Virus record (IMG/VR): IMGVR_UViG_3300037070_006168
Coordinates: 1-40,498 of that record
DNA from: a virus
Direction: 5' to 3' (one strand)
DNA: 40,498 bases
The notes beneath the pieces are model-generated. The model saw only the letters and a program-made list of their open reading frames with translations. It had not been told where the DNA came from and did not search any database. Made by a program: the position numbers and the translations under genes. How positions within the stretch are numbered: the first letter of the stretch is position 1; every line of letters begins with the position of its first letter. This document shows, in pieces, positions 7,440 through 13,951 of the stretch.

Positions 7440-8113
7440 CTCAGTCCGCCGCCACCCGCCGCGCGAAGGCGAGCATCGCCGAGCCGATCCGCCGCCTCGC
7501 CGCGCCCGTCGAGTCCCTCACGCTGCACCCGAAGAACCCGAGGCACGGCGTCGTGCCGAAGATCGCCGCGAGCCTCACCCGCTTCGGCCAAGTCAAGCCC
7601 ATCGTCGCGCAAGCCTCCACCGGCCACATCGTCGCCGGCAACCACACGTACCGCGCGGCGCTCTCGCTCGACTGGCCGCTGATCGCCGTCGTGCGCGTCG
7701 AGATGACCGACGAAGACGCCGAGGCGTACATGGTCGCGGACAACCGCACCAGCGACGTAGCGACGAACGACGACGCGGCGCTGCTCGCGATCCTCGAAAC
7801 GATGAGCGACACCGGGCAACTCGCCGGCACCGGCTTCGAGCCCGACGACGTAGAAGACCTACGCGCCGCGCTCGACGCGATCCACGAGACGACGCCCGAG
7901 GACTTTCAGGGCGGCTACAGCGAGCCGCCTGAGGACGCCCTCAACCGGCAACGCACCCCACCCGAAGCCTTGAAGGAGGTCGTGATGCTGCTCAGGCCGA
8001 GCGAGGCCGAGGTGTTCGCGAAGCACATGGACGCGCTGCGCGCCGCGTGGGGCATCAGCGGCGTCACCCAAACCGTCCTACGCGCCGCCGCCGAGTGCGC
8101 GAAGCAGCTATGA
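7436..8113 (+). CDS. ParB/Srx-fold protein (copy B)
   Basis: 225 aa from ATG 7436 (ATGA overlap). The ParB-like core is recognisable: VESLTLHPKNPRHG, GHIVAGNHTYRAA (about 63-75) and MVADNRTSDVATNDD (99-113). The usual arginine after the GxH motif is Thr (GNHT), unlike the GEHR of copy A at 2687. The C-terminal 80 residues form a separate helical part that includes VVMLLRPSEAEVF. The DNRT and ATND motifs are shared by both copies, so they are probably paralogues that diverged. A role in DNA modification is suggested by neighbours only. Confidence 0.8.
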   Translation: MTQSAATRRAKASIAEPIRRLAAPVESLTLHPKNPRHGVVPKIAASLTRFGQVKPIVAQASTGHIVAGNHTYRAALSLDWPLIAVVRVEMTDEDAEAYMVADNRTSDVATNDDAALLAILETMSDTGQLAGTGFEPDDVEDLRAALDAIHETTPEDFQGGYSEPPEDALNRQRTPPEALKEVVMLLRPSEAEVFAKHMDALRAAWGISGVTQTVLRAAAECAKQL

Positions 8114-8859
8114 GCGAATACGCGATCGCTGTGCGGTCGTACCGCCGCGCATCGTTGTGCGCGGCCAAGACGTGGGCGATGCTCACGAGGTACGGCGTCG
8201 CCGACCGCGCCTCGATCTTTCTGAGCGACCCCGAGGAGACCAACGAGTACCGCGCAGCGGTTGGTCCTAACCCGGCGATCATCGCCGGCGCGTTCGGCTG
8301 CGGCGCGAACGGCAACGCTGCGATCCGGTATTACCCCGAGGGTACGCGCCTCATCGTGATCGACGACGACCTGACGGACATGCTTATCCGCACCGGCCCT
8401 CAAACGCTGGAGCCCGTCGGCGCTGTGGGCTGGGACGAACTCGCCGAGGTCGGGTTCCTCGCCGCCGGCGACGGCTTGTGGGGAGTCCACCCGGTCGCCA
8501 ACGCCTTCTTTCACAGGCATCAGGTGAGCGCCGACCTGCGCCTAATCAGCGGAGGGTTCTTCGGCCTCACGACGCGCCGCGACCCGGGCCTGGACGTGAC
8601 GGTTGAGGAGAAGGAGGACTACGAGCGCACGCTCCGATGGTTCCGTGCCGACGGCCGAGTGACGCGCCTCAACTGGTATGCCATGCGAACCAAGACGTAC
8701 GCGGGAGCGGGCGGCATGCGCGAGGCGCGCACAGTCGAGCGGGTCGAGCGGGACGTTGCGCGGCTGCTGGCCGACTGGCCGCGGCACGTCGAGCTGAAGA
8801 AGCCGAAGGCGACGCGAGCGTTCCCCGAGATACGCCTCAGACGAACGGCGGCGCCTTGA
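8110..8859 (+). CDS. TET-associated glycosyltransferase-like protein (TAGT-like)
   Basis: 249 aa from ATG 8110 (ATGA overlap). It begins like a compact GT-A enzyme (AIAVRSYRRASLC), with IFLSDPEE and the DxD motif LIVIDDDL (about 81-88). Later conserved-looking blocks are WGVHPV (124-129), LISGGFFG (145-152), EKEDYERTLRWF (167-178) and WYAMRTKTY (189-197). This layout matches what I recall of the TAGT family described beside phage TET/JBP dioxygenases, proposed to glycosylate hydroxymethylated bases. A TET gene lies 1.8 kb downstream. It is the best candidate for adding the first sugar to 5hmC. The family call is from memory of motifs and should be confirmed. Confidence 0.75.
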   Translation: MSEYAIAVRSYRRASLCAAKTWAMLTRYGVADRASIFLSDPEETNEYRAAVGPNPAIIAGAFGCGANGNAAIRYYPEGTRLIVIDDDLTDMLIRTGPQTLEPVGAVGWDELAEVGFLAAGDGLWGVHPVANAFFHRHQVSADLRLISGGFFGLTTRRDPGLDVTVEEKEDYERTLRWFRADGRVTRLNWYAMRTKTYAGAGGMREARTVERVERDVARLLADWPRHVELKKPKATRAFPEIRLRRTAAP

Positions 8860-9629
8860 CGGTCGTGCTGTCGCCTCACTGCGATGACGCCGTGCTCTCG
8901 ACGTTCGGCGCGATCCTCGACGGAGCGAGCGTCGTCACGATCTTCGCCGGCGAGCCGTGGGCCGAGGCGACGCTCGAAGCGTGGGATCGCTGCTGCGGCT
9001 TCGCTGACCCGAGCGCCGCGATGCGCGCACGCTGGGTCGAGGACGACGCGGCGCTTACCGGCGTCGAGCACTCGCGGCTCGACCTGCTCGAAGAGCCGTA
9101 CCGGCCCGATCTGCCGCGCGCCGCGATCACCGACCGGCTAGTAGAGCTCCTCGCACCGCTCCTAGCTGGCGAGACGATTGTCTACGCGCCGGTGAGCGTC
9201 GCGCCTCGACCCCACCCCGACCATCTCCTCACGCTGGAAGCGGCCTGGGCGCTACGCGAGTCGTACGACGAGCTGCGGCTGTACGGCTGCATGCCGCACA
9301 TCCTGCGCGGCGAAGGCGTGTGGCCCGCCGCGATCAAGCGCGGCGTCACGAGCGCGCCGGCGTACTGGTGGCGCTGCCTCGACGAGCGACCGATCACGAG
9401 CCGCTGGCCGAAACTCAGATGCCTCACGCGGCCCGAGGCCGAGGCGAAAGCGGAGCGCACGCGCTTGTACCGCTCGCAGTTCCGCGGACTCACGACCGCG
9501 CTGCGCATGCCCGCCCGCTCAGTGCTGAAGAACCCGAGCGCGTACAGCATCGAGGCATGGTGGCCCGGAAAACGAGCGAGGGGATCGCCGGTAGCGATCC
9601 CCTCGCGTCCCCCGAGTTCCCCGAGTTGA
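8856..9629 (+). CDS. PIG-L family (GlcNAc) deacetylase
   Basis: 257 aa from TTG 8856, which overlaps the previous stop as TTGA; GTG 8865 is a possible alternative. The zinc/catalytic motif SPHCDDAVLS (His8, Asp10, Asp11) is the PIG-L/LmbE signature, and RPHPDH (His123) supplies the third ligand. The family removes the acetyl group from N-acetylglucosamine-type sugars, as in GPI and mycothiol synthesis. Here it could expose a free amine on a sugar attached to DNA. The last 20 codons run through the hairpin at 9576-9606, so the C-terminus (PSRPPSSPS) overlaps the terminator. Confidence 0.88.
   Translation: MTVVLSPHCDDAVLSTFGAILDGASVVTIFAGEPWAEATLEAWDRCCGFADPSAAMRARWVEDDAALTGVEHSRLDLLEEPYRPDLPRAAITDRLVELLAPLLAGETIVYAPVSVAPRPHPDHLLTLEAAWALRESYDELRLYGCMPHILRGEGVWPAAIKRGVTSAPAYWWRCLDERPITSRWPKLRCLTRPEAEAKAERTRLYRSQFRGLTTALRMPARSVLKNPSAYSIEAWWPGKRARGSPVAIPSRPPSSPS
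9576..9606. terminator. Perfect 13-bp hairpin between convergent genes
   Basis: GCGAGGGGATCGC (9576-9588) pairs exactly with GCGATCCCCTCGC (9594-9606) around a 5-nt loop. It sits just inside the 3' end of the PIG-L gene, 26 nt before the end of the opposing gene at 9632. No U-tract follows, as often in GC-rich genomes. A bidirectional terminator is the likely role. Confidence 0.7.
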
Positions 9630-9631
9630 GT

Positions 9632-9991
9632 CTACGGCTGCACCAGGGCGAACGTCGGGTCTCCCTCGATGATGGCCACAACGTCGCCGGCGACGGGCAG
9701 GCGCGGCAGCAGGTCGTCTGCGACCTCTATCGCGCGCTGAGCGGCGAGCGCGAACGACGCGATCACGTCGGCGAGACTCTGATAGTCCTTCGTGCCTTTC
9801 CCGGCTTCGCGCACGATGCGAGGCGAGCGCGAGATGAAACGGAACCCGCCCGGGAATGTCTCGTCGCGCTGAATGTAGAACTGAGGCCCGGTCATCTTGA
9901 CCGAGCCGTGGCCGCGCGCCGGGTGAATCGCGTACAGGCGATCCTCGTTGGCGACGCGCTGCACGCTGTTCTTGCCGTGACCGGATTTCAT
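9632..9991 (-). CDS. Hypothetical protein, minus strand (119 aa)
   Basis: The start is chosen at the ATG complementary to 9989-9991 because GAAGGAGAG lies just upstream on the minus strand; a longer frame begins at 10033. The product starts basic (MKSGHGKNSVQRV), has a beta-rich middle (MTGPQFYIQRDETFPGGFRFISRS) and a helical region (LADVIASFALAAQRAIEVADDLLP). No family was recognised. It follows the gene at 10091-10537 on the same strand and probably shares its promoter. Confidence 0.65.
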   Translation of the reverse strand: MKSGHGKNSVQRVANEDRLYAIHPARGHGSVKMTGPQFYIQRDETFPGGFRFISRSPRIVREAGKGTKDYQSLADVIASFALAAQRAIEVADDLLPRLPVAGDVVAIIEGDPTFALVQP

Positions 9992-10039
9992 GGTTGCTCT
10001 CCTTCTGGTAGTTGGGTGGGGTCGGTATGACACCGGCAG

Positions 10040-10065
10040 GCCCGCTCGACCGAGGCCGAGCGGGC
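10040..10065 (-). terminator. Hairpin between two minus-strand genes
   Basis: GCCCGCTCG (10040-10048) pairs with CGAGCGGGC (10057-10065), a 9-bp stem with an 8-nt loop, 26 nt downstream of the minus-strand gene ending at 10091. It may partly terminate transcription before the gene at 9632-9991. Confidence 0.45.
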
Positions 10066-10090
10066 AGCCGCTATCAGGCGACCGCGCGAC

Positions 10091-10537
10091 CTACTTGGTG
10101 CGGTCGTAGTGCCCGTTGAGCGCGTTGTGGAGGGCGCCGAGAGCTTTCGCGAAGTCGCCGTCGTCGGCCGCAGCGACGATCGACGCGACGAGCGCGCGCG
10201 CCTCGCCGGTCGCGAGACTCGCGATGAAGCGGGAGCGCCGGCTTCCGGGCTCGACATTCCGCGCGAGGCCGGCCTGGAACGCGGCGAGCAGCGTCCACTC
10301 GCCCTTCGGCGCCTTGACGGGCGCCGGCGTCGCGGCCGGCGTCTCGATCATGCCCGAGGTCGCCGCCGAGGCGGGCGCCTCGGCCTCGGCCTTGCGCTCG
10401 GCGCGCTCGATGCGCGCGTTGCGCTGAACCTTGGCGGCGGCGATCGCCTCTTCCTCGCTGTAGCTCGCCTTGACCTGGTACGTCTCGCCGTCGAGCTTGA
10501 TGTTCCGGCGAGCCTCGCGCTTGGTGGTGGTAGCCAT
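10091..10537 (-). CDS. Hypothetical protein, minus strand (148 aa)
   Basis: ATG is complementary to 10535-10537, with GAGGAG upstream on that strand. The N-terminal 55 residues are highly charged (TTKREARRNIKLDGETYQV, then a Glu/Lys/Arg-rich helix), followed by an Ala/Pro-rich linker (about 57-78) and a helical C-terminal domain (ALVASIVAAADDGDFAKALGALHNALNGH). Such a charged arm-linker-helix layout could suit a DNA- or capsid-associated protein, but no family was recognised. A shared 24-bp element lies 40 nt upstream. Confidence 0.65.
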   Translation of the reverse strand: MATTTKREARRNIKLDGETYQVKASYSEEEAIAAAKVQRNARIERAERKAEAEAPASAATSGMIETPAATPAPVKAPKGEWTLLAAFQAGLARNVEPGSRRSRFIASLATGEARALVASIVAAADDGDFAKALGALHNALNGHYDRTK

Positions 10538-10576
10538 GATCGTCGTGCTCCTCTGGTAGAAGGGCGTGCCTGTCAG

Positions 10577-10600
10577 CGCTAGCCTAGCGCGTTTCCCGCG
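10577..10600 (-). promoter_or_regulatory. Minus-strand promoter-like element (copy 1 of 2)
   Basis: On the minus strand this reads CGCGGGAAACGCGC then TAGGCTAGCG. The hexamer TAGGCT fits TAnnnT. The same 24 bp, with two changes, occurs at 18409-18432, again just upstream of a minus-strand operon. It lies 40 nt before the start at 10537. Confidence 0.55.
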
Positions 10601-10619
10601 TCGCCGTCGAAGAGGCCGC

Positions 10620-10625
10620 TAGAGT
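10620..10625 (+). promoter_or_regulatory. -10-like hexamer for leaderless TET gene
   Basis: TAGAGT is followed by exactly 7 nt and then the GTG start at 10633. There is no Shine-Dalgarno, so transcription would begin at or next to the start codon. No -35 was found at normal spacing. Confidence 0.45.
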
Positions 10626-10632
10626 TCGCGGC

Positions 10633-11556
10633 GTGATCGAGATGCGCCTGAGGTCGAAGGTGAGCAAGGAGGAACTCGACGGGAAAGTGGGGCGCGTGCT
10701 GACGCGCGACGATTACAACGTGCTCCTGACCGGCCCGGCGCGCGTACACAAGCCCGACGGGTCGCTGCTATGCGTCTACCTGCCGCGCTCGATCGTCGGC
10801 ATGACGACCTATCACGCGGTGCTGTCGAAGATCCGTCTCGACGGGTCGAACCGAGGCGCGGCGAGCGGCTCGAAGCGCGTCCTCACGAGCATGCAACGCT
10901 CCAAGGGGAAGAAGATCACGAGCGGCATCCTGGGCGCGTTCGACCCGATGGGAGCCGAGCAGTTCTGCCGCCTCACGGCCTACACCGCGCAGCACCCAGA
11001 GGTCTGGGAGAGCATGTGGCCGCTGTTCGTCGAGATAGGCGCGCGCTTCGCCGAGCAGGTACCCGAGCGTTACGCGGCGCAGGTCGAGTACGCCGCGCGC
11101 ACGCACGAGGACTGGCTCATCCCCGGCACGCCGTTCACGACCATCACGATCAACAACACGTACCCCACCGGCGTGCACAAGGATCAGGGCGACCTCGACG
11201 CCGGCTTCTCGTGCATCGCGGTCGCTCGTCGAGGCGAGTACCGAGGCGGCGTGCTCGTCTACCCCGAGTACCGCCTCGGGATCGACACGCAGCAAGGCGA
11301 CCTCGTGCTCATGGACGCGCACGAGTGGCACGGCAACACGTGGATGACGTGCGCTGATTGCGGCGAGCGGCTCGGCCTGCCCGGGCATCGCTGCGCCGGA
11401 GCGGCCGAGTCGCCCGAGCGCGTCTCGGTCGTCGCGTACTACCGCACGAAGATGGTCGAGTGCGCGAGCCTCGACGACGAGAATCAGCGTCGCCTCGCGC
11501 TCAGCGAGCGCCGCAACGCGAAGCGCCTCGCCGCGAGAGTCGAGGCCGAGACGTGA
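10633..11556 (+). CDS. TET/JBP-family 2-oxoglutarate/Fe(II) dioxygenase
   Basis: 307 aa from GTG 10633 (ATG 10642 is an alternative). The double-stranded beta-helix core carries FTTITINNTYPTGVHKDQGD, with the iron ligands His182 and Asp184 (HxD). It continues with YRGGVLVYPEYRLGIDTQQGD, the distal His in DAHEWHGN (His233 or His230), and Arg263/Arg271 in the ERVSVVAYYR segment as candidate 2-oxoglutarate ligands. This matches TET/JBP enzymes, which hydroxylate 5-methylpyrimidines in DNA. Between the distal His and the Arg lies CADC plus HRC (Cys240, Cys243, His252, Cys254), a possible zinc-knuckle insertion. The N-terminal 160 residues are a separate helical part. It is expected to make 5hmC in phage DNA. 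Confidence 0.88.
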   Translation: MIEMRLRSKVSKEELDGKVGRVLTRDDYNVLLTGPARVHKPDGSLLCVYLPRSIVGMTTYHAVLSKIRLDGSNRGAASGSKRVLTSMQRSKGKKITSGILGAFDPMGAEQFCRLTAYTAQHPEVWESMWPLFVEIGARFAEQVPERYAAQVEYAARTHEDWLIPGTPFTTITINNTYPTGVHKDQGDLDAGFSCIAVARRGEYRGGVLVYPEYRLGIDTQQGDLVLMDAHEWHGNTWMTCADCGERLGLPGHRCAGAAESPERVSVVAYYRTKMVECASLDDENQRRLALSERRNAKRLAARVEAET

Positions 11557-11864
11557 CCCTCGTGAACCTCATCGTCCTCGCGCTCGCCGTGTACCGCGTC
11601 GCGCGGTTCGTCGGCTGGGATCAGATCACGCAACGGTTCCGCGAGAAGCACACTGGGTGGAGCGACGACCAGCACCGCAACGAGTGGCCGCACAATCGCA
11701 AACGCATCGCGGAGATGATCCACTGCCCGTTCTGCTTCTCACTCTGGGTCGCGATCGGCGTGTGGGTCGCGTTTCGCGAGTGGCCGCACGCCGTGCTGCT
11801 CGTCGCGTGGCCGCTCGCGATCGGCGCCGCCGCCGGCCTCGTCGCCAAGAACCTGGATGCGTAG
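11553..11864 (+). CDS. DUF1360-like small membrane protein
   Basis: 103 aa from GTG 11553 (GTGA overlap with the TET gene). There is one hydrophobic segment at the N-terminus (LVNLIVLALAVYRVARFVG) and a second in the C-terminal half (FSLWVAIGVWVAF, HAVLLVAWPLAIGAAAGLVA), with the signature IHCPFCFSLW between. The Cys-Pro-x-Cys followed by a tryptophan-rich helix is typical of DUF1360 proteins, which occur in phages and sporulating bacteria with no known role. The stop TAG forms part of a TAGACT hexamer. Confidence 0.7.
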   Translation: MTLVNLIVLALAVYRVARFVGWDQITQRFREKHTGWSDDQHRNEWPHNRKRIAEMIHCPFCFSLWVAIGVWVAFREWPHAVLLVAWPLAIGAAAGLVAKNLDA

Positions 11865-11867
11865 ACT
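11862..11867 (+). promoter_or_regulatory. Possible -10 hexamer TAGACT overlapping a stop codon
   Basis: The TAG stop of the DUF1360 gene begins TAGACTCGG. It is one of four TAGACTCG copies at gene junctions. It lies just before the hairpin at 11878, so transcripts from it would begin close to that hairpin. Confidence 0.3.
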
Positions 11868-11877
11868 CGGGGGAGAC

Positions 11878-11909
11878 GGCTCGGCGGCAACGACAGCCGC
11901 CGCCGAGCC
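11878..11909 (+). terminator. 11-bp hairpin before the portal operon
   Basis: GGCTCGGCGGC (11878-11888) pairs exactly with GCCGCCGAGCC (11899-11909) around a 10-nt loop. It separates the TET-DUF1360 unit from the structural genes and may be a terminator or a cis-acting mRNA structure. Confidence 0.55.
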
Positions 11910-11911
11910 GC

Positions 11912-11917
11912 GTACAC
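11912..11917 (+). promoter_or_regulatory. Possible -10 hexamer TACACT for the portal operon
   Basis: TACACT fits TAnnnT, follows the hairpin directly and lies 26 nt before the ATG at 11944, which has its own AGGAG site. No good -35 was seen. Confidence 0.35.
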
Positions 11918-11943
11918 TCCAAGGCGTCGAAATAGGAGACGGT

Positions 11944-12141
11944 ATGCCGTGCGGTTGTAGCGGATCGGGCGGGTGGCAGGCAGAGGGCTACGAGCCCGCA
12001 CCGCCCGACATTACGAACCCAGACAACTTCTGGACAGGCGAGCCGGCAGCGACGAGCGACCAAGCCGAGACGGCGCGCGGCGCCGGCGGCGCGGCGCACT
12101 GGAGCGCCAAGACCGGCACGACGATCACACCGGAGGCCTGA
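11944..12141 (+). CDS. Small pre-portal protein (65 aa)
   Basis: ATG 11944 is chosen over the longer frame from 11857 because TAGGAG lies 7-12 nt upstream and the extension runs through the hairpin. The product begins MPCGCSG and is rich in Gly, Ala and Thr without clear structure. Small 'MPCGC' type proteins directly before the portal are seen in other actinobacteriophage-like genomes; their function is unknown. It is separated from the portal ATG by one base. Confidence 0.6.
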   Translation: MPCGCSGSGGWQAEGYEPAPPDITNPDNFWTGEPAATSDQAETARGAGGAAHWSAKTGTTITPEA

Positions 12142-12142
12142 C

Positions 12143-13951
12143 ATGGCGCGGTGGTGGGACGTGTTCCGCGCCGGCGGCGTCGGCGTCGCCACGGCGCCCG
12201 GCGCCTCAAGCCCGCGCTCGAAAGAGAACGAGCCGGGCAGCTCGCTGCAGGACTGGCAGCGACGCGCCTGGGAGTTCTACGACCAGCTCGGCGAGATTCA
12301 CTACGCCGGCAGTTTCTACGCCCGCATGCTGAGTGGCATCACGCTCGTCGTCGAGGAGCTCGGCCCGCCGCCGCCGGACGCGGAAGGCGAGGTCGGCGCG
12401 GACGAGTGGCAGGAGTCCACGAGCGAGGAGCTGCTGGCGCTGCCCGAGCGGCTCGCGAACACGCGCGGCGGACTCGCGGCGCTGCAGGCCGACTACGGCC
12501 GCTTGCAGTTCATCCAAGGCGAGGCGCAGCTCGCGCGGTCGCTCGTCCCGCCCGACGAAGGCTCGGGCGGCGAGGTCATGATCGACTCGAACGGTGACGA
12601 GTACGTCGAGACGTGGGAGATGCTCAGCGTCGAAGAGCTGTCGTACGACAAGAGCGCGAAGGAGTACAAGCGGCGACGCGGCCACAAGCTCAGCGCTGAC
12701 GAGGTGATCCGCGAGACGAACCCTGACGACCCGCTCGTCGGCACGATGATGGCGTGGCGGTTCTACCACCGCGACCCGCGTCACAGCGGCATGGCGGACT
12801 CGTCGATGCGCGCCGTGCTGAGCGACTGCGAAGAGCTGGTGCTGCTCAAGACCGCGATCCGCAACACGGCGCGGAACAGGGGAGCGGGGAACGGCATCCT
12901 GTTCCTGCCGTCGAGTCTCGGCGGGAACGAGGTCACGCTCGGCGACGGCACGAAGATACCGAAGAACGCGCAGGTGATCTACGAGTCGCTCACGGAGCCG
13001 ATCGGCGACGAGCAAGCCGCGTCGGCCGTCACGCCCGTGATCATCTTCGCGCCGCCCGACACGACCGCGAGCACCGCGTTCCACGTAGACCTGCGCGGCG
13101 CCGCCTTGTACCGCGAAACCGGGCTACGCGACGAGTGCATCCGGCGTATCGCGATCGGCCTCGACATGCCGCCCGAGGACCTGCTCGGCGTCGCGAACGC
13201 GAATCACTGGACGGCGTGGCAGATCGACGAAGCGAAGTGGACGAGTCACGGCGCGCCGGTCGCCGCCGAGTACGTCGAGCAGCTCACAGAAGCGCTGCTC
13301 GCGCCTCTCGCGCGCGAGCTGGGCCTCGACCCTCGCCGCGTGCGGTTCTGGTACGACGCGGCTGCCGTCGTGCAGGACCCCGACCGCGCCAGGGCGGCGA
13401 AGGAGGCGCACTCGAACCTGACGATCAGCGACGCGGCGTACCGCGAGGCGACGGGTTGGGCCGAGGACGACGCGCCCGACGAAGCCGAGTACGAGAAGCG
13501 CGCGAAGATGAAGAGCAGCGCGCCGGCCGAGGCGCCGCCGCCGACCGCCGAGCCCGGCGCGGCCGTCGCGAGCGCGGAGCACGTCATCGGACTCGCCGAG
13601 GCGTGCGTGCTGCGCTGCCGCGAGCTAGCCGGCTCGAAGCTGCGCACGAAGATGCAGCGCGCCGACGCGCCACCGAACCTGCGCGCGCGTATCTCGACGG
13701 CGCAGAACGTCGAGGTCGCGCACCGCCTCGCGGTCGAGCTGCGCGGCTCGCTCGACTCGGACAGTCTCGTGGCCGGCGCCGGGCAGGTGTTCCTCAGCGC
13801 GATGATCCGCATGGGCCTCGAACCGTCGATGGCCGAACGGCTCGTCAGGGTCACGGAGGAGCACGCCGCGTTGACGCTGTTCGACGACGAGCCCGGCCCG
13901 CTACCCGACGAGGCGTTGGCGATATGCGGCCTGCTCTCACGCCGAGCGTAG
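12143..13951 (+). CDS. Portal protein
   Basis: 602 aa from ATG 12143. It has the layout of siphoviral portals: an N-terminal arm, the wing (EFYDQLGEIHYAGSFYARML), and a stem region with the signature CIRRIAIGLDMPPEDLLGVAN followed by NHWTAWQIDEAKW. That last motif is typical of portals in actinobacteriophages. The C-terminal 140 residues include a Pro/Ala-rich linker (PAEAPPPTAEPGA) and a helical crown-like part. The dodecameric portal forms the DNA channel and docks the terminase. The last 28 nt overlap the next gene in another frame. Confidence 0.92.
   Translation: MARWWDVFRAGGVGVATAPGASSPRSKENEPGSSLQDWQRRAWEFYDQLGEIHYAGSFYARMLSGITLVVEELGPPPPDAEGEVGADEWQESTSEELLALPERLANTRGGLAALQADYGRLQFIQGEAQLARSLVPPDEGSGGEVMIDSNGDEYVETWEMLSVEELSYDKSAKEYKRRRGHKLSADEVIRETNPDDPLVGTMMAWRFYHRDPRHSGMADSSMRAVLSDCEELVLLKTAIRNTARNRGAGNGILFLPSSLGGNEVTLGDGTKIPKNAQVIYESLTEPIGDEQAASAVTPVIIFAPPDTTASTAFHVDLRGAALYRETGLRDECIRRIAIGLDMPPEDLLGVANANHWTAWQIDEAKWTSHGAPVAAEYVEQLTEALLAPLARELGLDPRRVRFWYDAAAVVQDPDRARAAKEAHSNLTISDAAYREATGWAEDDAPDEAEYEKRAKMKSSAPAEAPPPTAEPGAAVASAEHVIGLAEACVLRCRELAGSKLRTKMQRADAPPNLRARISTAQNVEVAHRLAVELRGSLDSDSLVAGAGQVFLSAMIRMGLEPSMAERLVRVTEEHAALTLFDDEPGPLPDEALAICGLLSRRA

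Noticed and set aside
2687-8113. Plasmid-like partition system from the ParB-like genes
   Set aside because: No ParA ATPase or parS-like repeats are present and both proteins lack the long ParB DNA-binding and dimer domains.
11862-11909. Riboswitch at the portal operon leader
   Set aside because: Only one simple hairpin is visible; there is no conserved aptamer-like sequence.
12754-13923. Long N-terminal extension of the MuF-protease frame into the portal gene
   Set aside because: The extension is Arg/Ala-rich and overlaps the conserved portal sequence; ATG 13924 gives a normal MuF start.
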